A model generated the notes under the pieces. That model was given only the letters and a program-made list of their open reading frames with translations, ran no database searches and had not been told where the DNA came from. Positions 1 through 7,291 of a stretch of DNA of 32,081 nucleotides are shown piece after piece (within the stretch, counting starts at the first letter, position 1; every line of letters begins with the position of its first letter). The translations under genes and the position numbers were made by a program. Origin of the DNA: Propionibacteriaceae bacterium (GTDB lineage Bacteria; Actinomycetota; Actinomycetes; Propionibacteriales; Propionibacteriaceae); assembly GCA_031266665.1 (NCBI GenBank), contig JAISAO010000010.1:1-32081 (forward strand), read 5' to 3'.

Positions 1-1989
1 GACGAGGTCTTGTGTCAGACCACGGTCCAGGCCGATCTGACTTGGTCTTGCACCTCGACCAAGCCGTTGGACGACGGTGAGCACACCGTCACGGCGGAGG
101 AGACGGACGAGGCCGGCAATGTCGGCACCGATGACAAGACCTTCGTCATCGACACCGTGCCGCCGGTCGTCACCATCAACGACCCCCAGCCCGGGGACGA
201 GTTCAACAACCAGGTGCCCTGGGATGTCTCCGGTCTGGTGACCGAGCCGGACGGCGTCACCCCGGTGCCGGGAGCGACCGTCAACGTCACCAACAAGGGT
301 CCCAACGGGACGCCGGGCGAGCTCCTGTGCTCGGCTGTGGCCGACGCCACCGGCGCCTGGTCCTGCCAGGTCGCGGCCGGCAAGCCCGGCGGCGACGGCG
401 AGTACACCATTCAGGCCGTGGCCACCGATCCGGCGGGCAATGTCTCCCAGCCGGCCGAGGTGACGGTCAAGGTCGACAACACCGTGCCGGCGGTCCGGAT
501 CACCGAGCCGACGCCCAACCAGTGGGTCAAGGACGAGCCGATCACCGTTCGCGGCACCGGCGAGACGCCGGGCGACACCGTGGTGGTGAGCGATGGCCAC
601 GGCCATAACTGCTCGGCCACGGTCCAGGCCGACCACACCTGGTCCTGCCTGCTGGCCGATGTGCCGGAGGGCGATCAAACCCTGACCGCCACCGAGACGG
701 ATCGGGCCGGCAACGTGGGGACCGATTCGGTGCCCATCAAGGTCGACCGGACGCCGCCGCCGGCCCCGCCGGTGCTGTACCCGGAGAACAACGGTTACCT
801 GGACGAGACCACGCCGACCTTCGTCGGCACGGGCGACCAGCCGGGCGACGTCATCGATATCTACGAGGACGGCACTCTGATCTGCCAGACGACGGTCCGG
901 CCGGACAAGACCTGGCAGTGCCCGGTGACGACGCCGCTGGTGGATGGTCCGCACAGCTTCACCGTCACTGAGACCGATCCGGCGGGCAATGTCTCCCAGC
1001 CGACCGTGGTGGTGACCACGCCGGGCACGGCCATCACGCCCGAGATCACCTATCCGGTCGATGGCTCGAAGACCAACGACGGCCAGCCGACCGTCCAGGG
1101 CACGATCCCCGGCACCGGCACGGTCGATCCCGGGACGGTGGTCCAGGTCCAGGTTCCGGGCACCAACAATCAGTGCACGGCGACCGTCCAGCCCGACCGC
1201 ACCTGGCAGTGCAAGTTGCCGCAGGATCTGGGCGACGACGGCCCCAAGACGATCACGGCTGTGACCGTCAGCCCCTCGGGCAAGGTGTCCGCGCCTGACA
1301 GCGTGACCTTTGAGTTGGACCGCACGCCGCCGTTCATCATCCCCGACACGACCGATCCGGGTCATATCGGGGTGGACACGGAGCCGAACGCCGACGTCGA
1401 GATCAAGAACGAGGACGGCAAGACCATCTGCACCGCCAAGGCCGACGACCAGGGTCACGCCATCTGCGTGCCCCAGCCGGGCGACGTGCCCAAACCGGGC
1501 GACGAGATCACCATCATCTCCACCGACGAGGCCGGCAACACCTCTGAGAAGGTTGTCCGGATCGTCCAGGTGGTGGTGGCCGACAAGGAGATCGTGCTGC
1601 CGGGCGAGACCCAGCAGACGGCCACCGGCTACTACTTCCAGCCGGGCGAGAAGGTTCACGGTGTCTCGGTCCACGGTTCGGTCACGACCGACCTGGGTTG
1701 GCAGACGGCTGACGCCACCGGCAAGGTGGTGTTCACCTGGAGCATCACCGACTCCGACGCCTCCTTGGGCGACCACACCGTCACCTTGACCGGCGACTAC
1801 TCCGGTCCGGGCCGGGACACCTTCCAGGTCAGCCGTCAGGCCGACCTGCCCAAGACCGGCGCCGGCGCCGAGTCCGGCCTGATGACGGTGGCCGTGGCCG
1901 CCGCCACCCTCGGCCTCGGCCTGGTGCTACTGGGCTGGCGGCGTCGCCGTCAGGACCAGGAACTGGCCTCGGCCCGCCGCGTCTCCTAG
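1..1989 (+). CDS. LPXTG cell-wall-anchored protein with Ig-like repeats (5' end outside window)
   Basis: The reading frame is open to the left edge, so this is the C-terminal part of a larger secreted protein. Numbering from the codon at nt 10, about six Ig-like modules of 85-105 residues follow each other, each with an [ED]xDxAGNV-type strand (near 33, 139, 230, 321) and a linker such as DRTPP. Each has two cysteines exactly 12 positions apart (2/14, 107/119, 201/213, 292/304, 389/401, 474/486), which could form a disulfide. A distinct final domain (about 525-605) precedes the sorting signal: LPKTG at 613-617, a hydrophobic stretch (about 624-643), then an RRRR tail. Sortase would link it to peptidoglycan. 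Adhesion or surface-structure roles are usual for such proteins, but the ligand is unknown. A strong hairpin follows the stop. Confidence 0.9.
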   Translation, partial: DEVLCQTTVQADLTWSCTSTKPLDDGEHTVTAEETDEAGNVGTDDKTFVIDTVPPVVTINDPQPGDEFNNQVPWDVSGLVTEPDGVTPVPGATVNVTNKGPNGTPGELLCSAVADATGAWSCQVAAGKPGGDGEYTIQAVATDPAGNVSQPAEVTVKVDNTVPAVRITEPTPNQWVKDEPITVRGTGETPGDTVVVSDGHGHNCSATVQADHTWSCLLADVPEGDQTLTATETDRAGNVGTDSVPIKVDRTPPPAPPVLYPENNGYLDETTPTFVGTGDQPGDVIDIYEDGTLICQTTVRPDKTWQCPVTTPLVDGPHSFTVTETDPAGNVSQPTVVVTTPGTAITPEITYPVDGSKTNDGQPTVQGTIPGTGTVDPGTVVQVQVPGTNNQCTATVQPDRTWQCKLPQDLGDDGPKTITAVTVSPSGKVSAPDSVTFELDRTPPFIIPDTTDPGHIGVDTEPNADVEIKNEDGKTICTAKADDQGHAICVPQPGDVPKPGDEITIISTDEAGNTSEKVVRIVQVVVADKEIVLPGETQQTATGYYFQPGEKVHGVSVHGSVTTDLGWQTADATGKVVFTWSITDSDASLGDHTVTLTGDYSGPGRDTFQVSRQADLPKTGAGAESGLMTVAVAAATLGLGLVLLGWRRRRQDQELASARRVS

Positions 1990-2012
1990 ACGCCATCCTT
2001 AACCGCCACTAG

Positions 2013-2052
2013 ACGCTGAAGGGGGTCCCCCAAGGGGGACCCCCTTCAGCGT
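2013..2052. terminator. Perfect 19-bp-stem hairpin between convergent genes
   Basis: The arms 2013-2031 and 2034-2052 are perfectly complementary with a two-base loop (AA); the arm is ACGCTGAAGGGGGTCCCCC. It lies 23 nt after the surface-protein stop and faces the convergent thiQ. There is no T-run on either side. It probably acts as a bidirectional terminator, which in high-GC actinobacteria often lacks the U-tract. Confidence 0.75.
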
Positions 2053-2216
2053 GTCATCCCACCCTGGTGCCCGGCGTCATCCCGCCCCCACTGTGCCATC
2101 CCGCCCTGGCGCCCGGCGTCATCCCGCCCCCACTGTGTCATCCCGCTCCCACTGCGTCATCCCGCCCTGGCGCCCGGCGTCATTTCGCTCCCACTGTGCC
2201 ATTTCGCCCCCACTGC
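2052..2216. repeat. Tandem array of GTCATCCCG-headed 19- and 23-bp units
   Basis: Eight units start with GTCATCCC or a close variant and come in two lengths. The 19-bp form (GTCATCCCGCCCCCACTGT) occurs at 2076, 2118, 2137, 2179 and 2198. The 22-24-bp form, ending CTGGCGCCCGGC, occurs at 2052, 2095 and 2156. The two forms are interleaved. Short open frames can be read through it, but they only reflect the repeat. No gene is seen here. Confidence 0.8.
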
Positions 2217-2247
2217 GTCATCCCGGACTTGATCCGGGATCTGGGCC
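2217..2247. repeat. Palindromic intergenic repeat unit capping the array
   Basis: The ninth GTCATCCCG unit continues into a palindrome with 8-bp arms ATCCCGGA (2220-2227) and TCCGGGAT (2233-2240) around a five-base loop. Its translation, VIPDLIRD, is a familiar spurious peptide from a widespread class of bacterial intergenic repeats. It sits 12 nt beyond the thiQ stop on the minus strand and may serve as that operon's terminator. Confidence 0.6.
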
Positions 2248-2258
2248 AGTTTGAGGAA

Positions 2259-3587
2259 TCAGTCGGCCGGGACCAGGCAGCAGCCGTCGGGGTCCAGTCG
2301 GACTAGGACAGTGGCGCCGGGGGGCTGTGGCAGGCTCAGGCGGGCCGTGGCGCCAGCGGGCAGGCGGACGACGGCCTCGACCACCCCGCGCCCCGGGCGG
2401 GTCGCCAACACCGGCAGGGCCAGGCCGTGGCGGTCGGGCTGGAGCCCCCGGGGGCCGAGGCCGAGGCGCCGGCCGGGAGGGATGGTCAATCCCAGCCCGG
2501 CCGCTTGGGCGATGTCCAAGAAGGGGCCGTAGCCCAGGAATTGGGCCACCTGGCGGTCGGCCGGCTGGCGCCACAGCTCGTCCGGCGCCCCGACCTGGAG
2601 CAGCCGGCCGTCGATCAGAACCGCCACCTTGTCGGCCAGGGCGAAGGCCTCGTCCAAATCGTGGGTGACGTAGAGGGCGGGTGTGGCGGTGGCGCGGAGG
2701 CTGTCGCCCAGCACCGTCACCAGATGTTGGCGCAGCCCGGGGTCGAGCGCCGCCAGCGGCTCGTCCAGCAACAACAGCTTGGGGCGGGGCCCCAGGCTGC
2801 GGGCCAGGGCGACCCGTTGGGCCTGGCCGCCGGACAGGGCGGTCACCCGGCGGCGGCCGAAACCGGCCAGGCCGACCAACTTCAGCAACCCATCCACCCG
2901 GCGGCGGCGTTCGCGGCGGGGCAGCCCGGTCAAGCCGTAGGCGACATTGCCGGCCACGCTCAAGTGGGGGAAGAGCTGGCCGTCCTGGAACATCAGGACG
3001 AAGCCCCGGCGGTTGACCGGCAGCCGGCCGATGTCGGCCCCGTCCCAGGCGATCCACCCGTCGGCCAGCGGCTCCAGCCCGGCGACGGCCCGCAGCAGGG
3101 AGGATTTGCCGGAGCCGGAGGGGCCGACCAGGGCCACGATCTCCCCCGGCCCGACCCGCAGTGACACCTGGTCCACGGCCACGGCGGTGTCGTAGGCCAC
3201 CATCACCCGGCACAGTTCCAGGCCGCCGAGTCCGTCCGGGGCGGGCGTGCCGTCGTCGTCGGGGTTGTCTGGGGCGGGCGGGTCGCTGTTGGCGGGGTCG
3301 TCCGGGGGAGGTCCCGCCGCCGTGCCGGGGGGTTCCGGGGCCGGTCGGTCGGCGCTGTGGTGGTGGTTGGCCGGAGCGGGAGTCGGTCTCGTCTGGCCGT
3401 GGTCCCAGGTCTGTCGGCTGGCATCGCTGCCGGCCGGTCTGGGGTCGGGTTGAGCGGTGGTCGGGTCGGGTTGAGCGGTGGTCGGGTCGGGTCGGGTCGG
3501 ACCGGGCGGGGGGACGGCTGGACCGGCCCGATCCGGGTCGAGGCCGAGAGTCGAGTGGGGCCGGGCCAAGGGAGCGGGGCTCACCAT
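2259..3587 (-). CDS. thiQ: Thiamine-type ABC transporter ATP-binding protein
   Basis: Energises substrate import with the permease encoded just upstream. Numbering from the ATG, the ABC domain has Walker A GPSGSGKS (155-162), Q-loop MFQ (199-201), signature LSGGQ (251-255), Walker B LLLLDEP (271-277) and switch His309. Residues about 355-442 form a small C-terminal domain. The start overlaps the permease stop (ATGGTGA at 3581-3587), so translation is likely coupled. Unusually, about 120 residues rich in Pro/Asp/Thr precede the ABC fold and contain DPTTAQP twice; typical ThiQ/FbpC proteins begin near residue 122 of this one. Either this is a real disordered tail or an internal start is used. 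Substrate assignment rests on the operon and its TPP riboswitch, because the ATPase alone could serve iron or other small ligands. Confidence 0.88.
   Translation of the reverse strand: MVSPAPLARPHSTLGLDPDRAGPAVPPPGPTRPDPTTAQPDPTTAQPDPRPAGSDASRQTWDHGQTRPTPAPANHHHSADRPAPEPPGTAAGPPPDDPANSDPPAPDNPDDDGTPAPDGLGGLELCRVMVAYDTAVAVDQVSLRVGPGEIVALVGPSGSGKSSLLRAVAGLEPLADGWIAWDGADIGRLPVNRRGFVLMFQDGQLFPHLSVAGNVAYGLTGLPRRERRRRVDGLLKLVGLAGFGRRRVTALSGGQAQRVALARSLGPRPKLLLLDEPLAALDPGLRQHLVTVLGDSLRATATPALYVTHDLDEAFALADKVAVLIDGRLLQVGAPDELWRQPADRQVAQFLGYGPFLDIAQAAGLGLTIPPGRRLGLGPRGLQPDRHGLALPVLATRPGRGVVEAVVRLPAGATARLSLPQPPGATVLVRLDPDGCCLVPAD
3444..3485. repeat. 21-bp direct repeat, two copies, within thiQ 5' coding region
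   Basis: GTCGGGTTGAGCGGTGGTCGG occurs exactly at 3444-3464 and again at 3465-3485. On the minus strand each unit adds seven residues, giving the doubled DPTTAQP in the N-terminal tail of ThiQ. The length is a multiple of three, so copy-number change keeps the frame. Confidence 0.85.
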
Positions 3588-5590
3588 GGGGCGCCTTGCT
3601 TGGGGCCGATGGTCTCGGCGGCGGCCATGACGGCGGCGGTCAGAGTGGCCAGGACGGTGGCCGCCGCCATCGCCAGGCCGAAATTGTCCGCCCCGGGGCG
3701 GGAGACCAGGCGGTACACCACCACCGGCAGGGTGGGACGGTCGGGCCGGGCCAAGAAACTGGTGGCGCCGAACTCGCCCAGGCTGGTGGCGAAGGCGAAA
3801 CCGGCCGCCAGGCCGGCGGCCCGCAGTCCCAGGGGCAGATCGACGGTGGCCCAGATTCGGGCCGGGCCGGCCCCCAGGCTGGCGGCGGCCTGGCGCAGCC
3901 TAGGGTCGATGGCCCGCCAGGTCGGCAACAGGGTGCGGACCACCAGGGGCAGGGCGACCAGGGCCTGGGCGATGGGCACCAGGGCCCAAGACGAGCGCAG
4001 GTCGAGCGGCGGACGGTTGAGGGCGATCAGGAAGCCGAAGCCGACGGTGACGGCGGAGACGCCCAGGGGGAGCATGAAGGCGGCGTCCAGCAGGCTGCTC
4101 GCGCGCCGCCCCGCCGCCGAGGCCGGGCGGCGGGATAAAAGGTGGGCGATCAGGGTGCCCAACAGCAGGGCCAGCCCGGCGGCCACGGCGGCCGTGGTCA
4201 AGGAGTTGGCGCCGGCCCGCCAGACCGAGACGCCGCCGATGGCGCGGTTGGCCTGGGCCAGCCCGGCATAGTGCTCCAGGCCCCAGCCGTCGGCGGTCTC
4301 CAAGCTGCGCGCCACCAGCGTGACCAGGGGCAGGACCAACCCGGCCACTGTCGCCGCCGTGACGGCCACAGCCGGACAGTCGGACCGCCCGGGCGCCCTA
4401 GGCGGCGTCAACTGCAGGCTGAGGGCGCGTTCCCGGCGGCGGCGGGCGGCGGTGGTGATGGCCAGGCAGAGCGAGACGATGACCAATTGGACGATGGACA
4501 GGCCGGCGGCGGCCGGCAGATCCAACAATTGGGCGGTCTGGTACCAGATCTCGGTCTCGACCGTGCCCCAACGGCCGCCGCCCAAGACCAAGACCACCCC
4601 GAAGGCGGAGGCGCAGAACAAGAAGACCAGGGCGCCGGCCGAGGCCACGGCCGGGACCAGGGCGGGCCAGGTGACGGTGCGCCAGACCTTGGCCCGGCTG
4701 GCCCCCAGGCTGAGGGCGGCCTGGGCCGGGCGTGGGTCGAGGCCGGCCCAGAGCGACCCCACCGTGCGCACCACGACGGCGTAGTTGAAGAACACCAGGG
4801 CGGCCACGATGGCGATGCCGGACTGGTCCAGGCCGAGGGGGCCGAGGGGGCCGCCGGGGGCCAGCAGGGCGCGGAAGGCCACGCCGACCACCACCGAGGG
4901 CAGGACGAAAGGGATGGCCACGACCGCCCGGACCAGGCGGCGCCCCGGCCAGCGCAAGCGGTAGAGGACGTGGGCCCCGGGCAGGCCGAGGGCCAAGGCC
5001 AGCAGCGTCCCGGCCAGCGCCAGCCCCAGGGTCTGGCGGACCACCCGCCCGGTCCTGGCCGAGGTCAGAACCTCCAGCAGGGGGCCGATGGTCCAGCCGG
5101 CGGCGTCGTGGAAGCCGCGCCGGATAAGGGCCGCCACCGGCCAGGCGAAGAAGACGGCCAAGAAGACCACCGGCGCCCCGCCCACCGCCAACCAGGACCA
5201 GGGCCGCCCCGCCGCCTTGGCCCGCCGCCTTGGCTTCGGCTCGGGAAGAGGCTGGTGTCCGGTCGTGGGGACGGGTCGGGAGCGGGACCCTGTCATGGTG
5301 TCGGTCCGTCCAGTCGGTCCCTTTGCCGCCGTCATCGGTTCGGGGCGGGGCTGGCGTTTCGTGGTGGTGTCGGGTCGGGTCTGGCCTCGCGTCGTGTCGT
5401 CGGGTCGGGTCTGGCCTCGCGTCGTGTCGTCGGGTCGGGTCTGGCCTCGCGTCGTGTCGTCGGATCGGGTCTGGCCTCGCGTCGTGTCGTCGGGTCGGGT
5501 CTGGCCTCGCGTCGTGTCGTCGGCCCGTCTTGTCGCTATCCCCGTGTCGGCTCGGGGACGGCCCTCGCCGTCGTCGGCCCGACGCCTCAC
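3581..5590 (-). CDS. thiP: Thiamine-type ABC transporter permease (fused two-domain)
   Basis: Membrane channel of the importer. About twelve hydrophobic segments begin near residue 131, and two EAA-type loops that dock the ATPase are visible: QAALSLGASRAKVWRTVTWP (290-309) and QAAASLGAGPARIWATVDLP (567-586). This is the ThiP/FbpB layout of two permease domains in one chain. The chosen GTG start at 5590 has AGGGGG nine bases upstream; ATGs at 5335 and 5296 lack a clear ribosome site but would remove the repeats. From the GTG, about 130 cytoplasmic residues precede the first helix and contain a tenfold-residue repeat (DDTTRGQTRP). Its stop overlaps thiQ. About 300 nt separate it from thiB, an unusually long gap for this operon. 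Confidence 0.85.
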   Translation of the reverse strand: MRRRADDGEGRPRADTGIATRRADDTTRGQTRPDDTTRGQTRSDDTTRGQTRPDDTTRGQTRPDDTTRGQTRPDTTTKRQPRPEPMTAAKGPTGRTDTMTGSRSRPVPTTGHQPLPEPKPRRRAKAAGRPWSWLAVGGAPVVFLAVFFAWPVAALIRRGFHDAAGWTIGPLLEVLTSARTGRVVRQTLGLALAGTLLALALGLPGAHVLYRLRWPGRRLVRAVVAIPFVLPSVVVGVAFRALLAPGGPLGPLGLDQSGIAIVAALVFFNYAVVVRTVGSLWAGLDPRPAQAALSLGASRAKVWRTVTWPALVPAVASAGALVFLFCASAFGVVLVLGGGRWGTVETEIWYQTAQLLDLPAAAGLSIVQLVIVSLCLAITTAARRRRERALSLQLTPPRAPGRSDCPAVAVTAATVAGLVLPLVTLVARSLETADGWGLEHYAGLAQANRAIGGVSVWRAGANSLTTAAVAAGLALLLGTLIAHLLSRRPASAAGRRASSLLDAAFMLPLGVSAVTVGFGFLIALNRPPLDLRSSWALVPIAQALVALPLVVRTLLPTWRAIDPRLRQAAASLGAGPARIWATVDLPLGLRAAGLAAGFAFATSLGEFGATSFLARPDRPTLPVVVYRLVSRPGADNFGLAMAAATVLATLTAAVMAAAETIGPKQGAPW
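5371..5520. repeat. 30-bp tandem repeat, five units, in thiP 5' coding region
   Basis: Five head-to-tail 30-bp units start at 5371, 5401, 5431, 5461 and 5491. They are identical except for A at 5464 in the fourth. A degraded unit (5341-5370) abuts one end. On the minus strand each unit encodes ten residues, DDTTRGQTRP (one has TRS). Near-identity shows recent expansion or homogenisation, and the length keeps the frame. Confidence 0.93.
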
Positions 5591-5754
5591 CGTCGACGAC
5601 CCCCTATGGCGGTGCGGGCCGGGGCGCGACGGCGGGGCGCCGGTCCGATGCCGCGCCGTCCTCGGGGCTTACCCCAGGACCGGCCGGGATACCGGGTCGA
5701 GTCCGGAACGATGGGGGCCGGCGTTGTCGCGGATGTCGCGATCTCGCCCTGAAT

Positions 5755-5885
5755 CAGGCTCATCCGGCCCAGTCCTCGCGTCTGGTCGTGGCGGCGGGGT
5801 AGGGGTATCGGCCCGGCGCCGTTCAGGCTTTGACCCAGTCCTAGCGCTGGGCCGCGACGGCGGCGGCCCGAACAGCGGCGGGAAC
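5755..5885 (-). pseudogene. Two decayed tandem copies of the thiB 3' end
   Basis: Directly after the thiB stop, minus-strand DNA at about 5803-5880 repeats the last thiB codons. The real gene ends AAQREDWIKAW...TVLG-stop; the copy reads AAQR-stop-DWVKA-stop, with GAG changed to TAG and TGG to TGA, then ACG GCG CCG GGC CGA aligned with ACG GTG CTG GGC TGA. A third, weaker copy at about 5755-5795 reads RREDWAG-stop. Spacing is about 90 and 70 bp. None can be translated as part of thiB. The rest of the thiB-thiP gap (5591-5754) shows nothing I recognise; a 101-codon open frame across the gap is judged spurious. Confidence 0.75.
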
Positions 5886-5891
5886 GGGGCA

Positions 5892-6962
5892 TCAGCCCAG
5901 CACCGTCTCGGTCCAGGCTTTGATCCAGTCCTCGCGCTGGGCGGCGATGACCTCGGCCGGGACGGTGATGGGGTCGGTCACCAGGGTGGCCAATCCGGCC
6001 CAGTCGGCCGGCACGGCGGCGGTCGGGCTGACCGGGCTCATGTACATGGTCTGGGGGATCTCGGATTGAACGGCGTCGGACAGCAGGAAGTCGATGAAGC
6101 GCTGGGCCCCCTCCGGGTTGGACGCCTGGGATATGACTCCGGCGTACTCGACTTGGCGGAAGCAGGTCTGGGGCAGGGCCACGGTCCGGCTGGTCCCGTC
6201 ATCACCGACCTCGTACAACGGCGAGCTGGCGTAGGACAGGACCAGTGGGTAGGCCCCCTGGCCGGAGGAGCCGGAGAAATCGACCCCGTAGGCGTCGGAC
6301 CAGCTGGAGTCCACCTTCAGGCCATTGGCTTTCAGACTCTCCCAGTAGTCCAGGTAGCCGGGGTCGCCCTTGGCCCCGACGGTGGCCGCCAGGAAGGCCA
6401 GGCCGGGCGAGCTGGTGGCCGGATTGGTCACCACCAAGAGGTTGGCGTACTCCGGGCGGGTCAGGTCGTCCAATGTCCGGGGCTGGGTCAGGTCGTGCTG
6501 GGCGAACCACTGCTGGTCGGCGTTGAGGCAGACATCGCCGTAGTCGACCGGGGTCAGCCAGTCGCCGTCGATGGTCAAGGCCGGGTCCAGGCCGGCCGGC
6601 CGGGCGGGCGAGGCGTAGGGCTCGAGGACGCCTTGGTCGATGGCCCGGCCGGCGAAGGTGTTGTCGATGCCGACCACGACATCGGCCAGGGGCGAGTCCT
6701 TGGTCAAGACCAACTGGTTGACGACCGTGCCGGCGTTGCCCGGGGCGATGTAATCGACCGTCAGGCCGCTGTCGGCCTCGAAACGGGCCTTGGCCTCGTC
6801 GGACAAGACGAAGGAGTCGTGGCTGATGACGGTCAGATGGTCCAAGGCGGCGGCGTCCCTGCCCCCGTCCTGGTCGGCGGCGCAAGCCGTCAGCGCCAGG
6901 GCGGCGCTCAGCCAGATCCAGCCGACGGCCAGTCGGCGGGCGGGGAATGGATTAGCGGTCAT
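5892..6962 (-). CDS. thiB: Thiamine ABC transporter substrate-binding lipoprotein
   Basis: Captures thiamine or a related compound outside the membrane and delivers it to ThiP. The 356-residue protein opens with a lipoprotein signal: charged start, hydrophobic stretch 11-26 and lipobox LTAC with acylated Cys27. The ThiB/TbpA family segment is recognisable (VISHDSFVLSDE near 45, then ADVVVGIDNTFAGRAI near 98-113). It ends with an AQREDWIKAW helix. The ATG at 6962 follows GAGAAAGGG at a good distance. It is the first gene of thiB-thiP-thiQ and is preceded by a TPP riboswitch, which supports the substrate assignment. The tail of the gene is duplicated downstream. Ferric-iron-type binding proteins are related, so the riboswitch is the deciding evidence. 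Confidence 0.92.
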   Translation of the reverse strand: MTANPFPARRLAVGWIWLSAALALTACAADQDGGRDAAALDHLTVISHDSFVLSDEAKARFEADSGLTVDYIAPGNAGTVVNQLVLTKDSPLADVVVGIDNTFAGRAIDQGVLEPYASPARPAGLDPALTIDGDWLTPVDYGDVCLNADQQWFAQHDLTQPRTLDDLTRPEYANLLVVTNPATSSPGLAFLAATVGAKGDPGYLDYWESLKANGLKVDSSWSDAYGVDFSGSSGQGAYPLVLSYASSPLYEVGDDGTSRTVALPQTCFRQVEYAGVISQASNPEGAQRFIDFLLSDAVQSEIPQTMYMSPVSPTAAVPADWAGLATLVTDPITVPAEVIAAQREDWIKAWTETVLG

Positions 6963-6966
6963 GGTT

Positions 6967-6990
6967 GTGCCCTTTCTCGGTTAGGGGCAC
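6967..6990 (-). promoter_or_regulatory. Hairpin over the thiB ribosome-binding site
   Basis: On the minus strand GTGCCC (6990-6985) can pair with GGGCAC (6972-6967), which takes in part of the AAAGGG ribosome-binding site of thiB. It lies just after the riboswitch aptamer and is a good candidate for the switch that blocks translation when TPP is bound. A second small stem (about 6996-7009) lies between. The mechanism is inferred. Confidence 0.5.
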
Positions 6991-7013
6991 GGGGGCCGCC
7001 TGACGGCGGTGAG

Positions 7014-7106
7014 GACGTCCCTGCGCTGGCATGATCCAGATCAGGTTCGGTCGGTCGAAGGCTGGCGCCTTCCTCTCAGCCCGGACATTTCCCGGACTCC
7101 CGTGTC
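7014..7106 (-). promoter_or_regulatory. TPP riboswitch (THI element)
   Basis: Reading the minus strand, the conserved THI-box parts appear in order: GGGAGTCCGGG at the 5' end, GGGCTGAGAGG, a variable stem, then ACCTGATCTGGATCATGCC followed by AGCGCAGGGA, which closes the aptamer against the first segment. It sits about 50 nt before the thiB start, so thiamine pyrophosphate should repress the thiBPQ uptake operon. Confidence 0.95.
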
Positions 7107-7113
7107 GGCCATC

Positions 7114-7119
7114 AGTATA
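7114..7119 (-). promoter_or_regulatory. -10 element for the thi operon
   Basis: TATACT on the minus strand lies about 8 nt before the first conserved riboswitch base, so transcription would start at about the aptamer's 5' end. No convincing -35 hexamer is visible. The remaining 160 nt up to radA hold no gene. Confidence 0.55.
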
Positions 7120-7279
7120 AGTCCCGAACCCCGGAACGGCCGGCTCTGGGGACCGCCCGGCAGTTGTCCGGCCGGCCGTGTCTCCCCCACCTCGTCTGCC
7201 CGGGCCTGGGCACGCCCGGTTGCGGCCGCCCTTACAACGGGTGCATGTCTCTTCCCAGGGCGATGTCACAGCTCCCGCC

Positions 7280-7291
7280 TAGCCTGGGGGT
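7280..7291 (+). promoter_or_regulatory. -10 box of a leaderless radA transcript
   Basis: TAGCCT ends 6 nt before the radA ATG, so transcription would begin at or next to the start codon. A G-run touches the ATG too closely to act as a ribosome-binding site. Confidence 0.5.

Noticed and set aside
2051..2306. Overlapping plus-strand frames of 67 and 79 codons after the surface protein gene
   Set aside because: They read straight through the GTCATCCCG array and palindrome; the peptide repeats follow the DNA repeats and no ribosome site or family is seen.
5371..5520. The five-unit 30-bp repeat as a CRISPR array
   Set aside because: Units are directly adjacent with no spacers, and they encode an in-frame peptide repeat.
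3161..5752. Long plus-strand frames opposite thiP and thiQ (up to 536 codons)
   Set aside because: They are antisense shadows caused by the high GC content; the minus-strand products have full ABC motifs.
5587..5892. A 101-codon minus-strand frame filling the thiB-thiP gap
   Set aside because: It runs in another frame over the decayed thiB tail copies and has Arg/Pro/Gly shadow-like composition.
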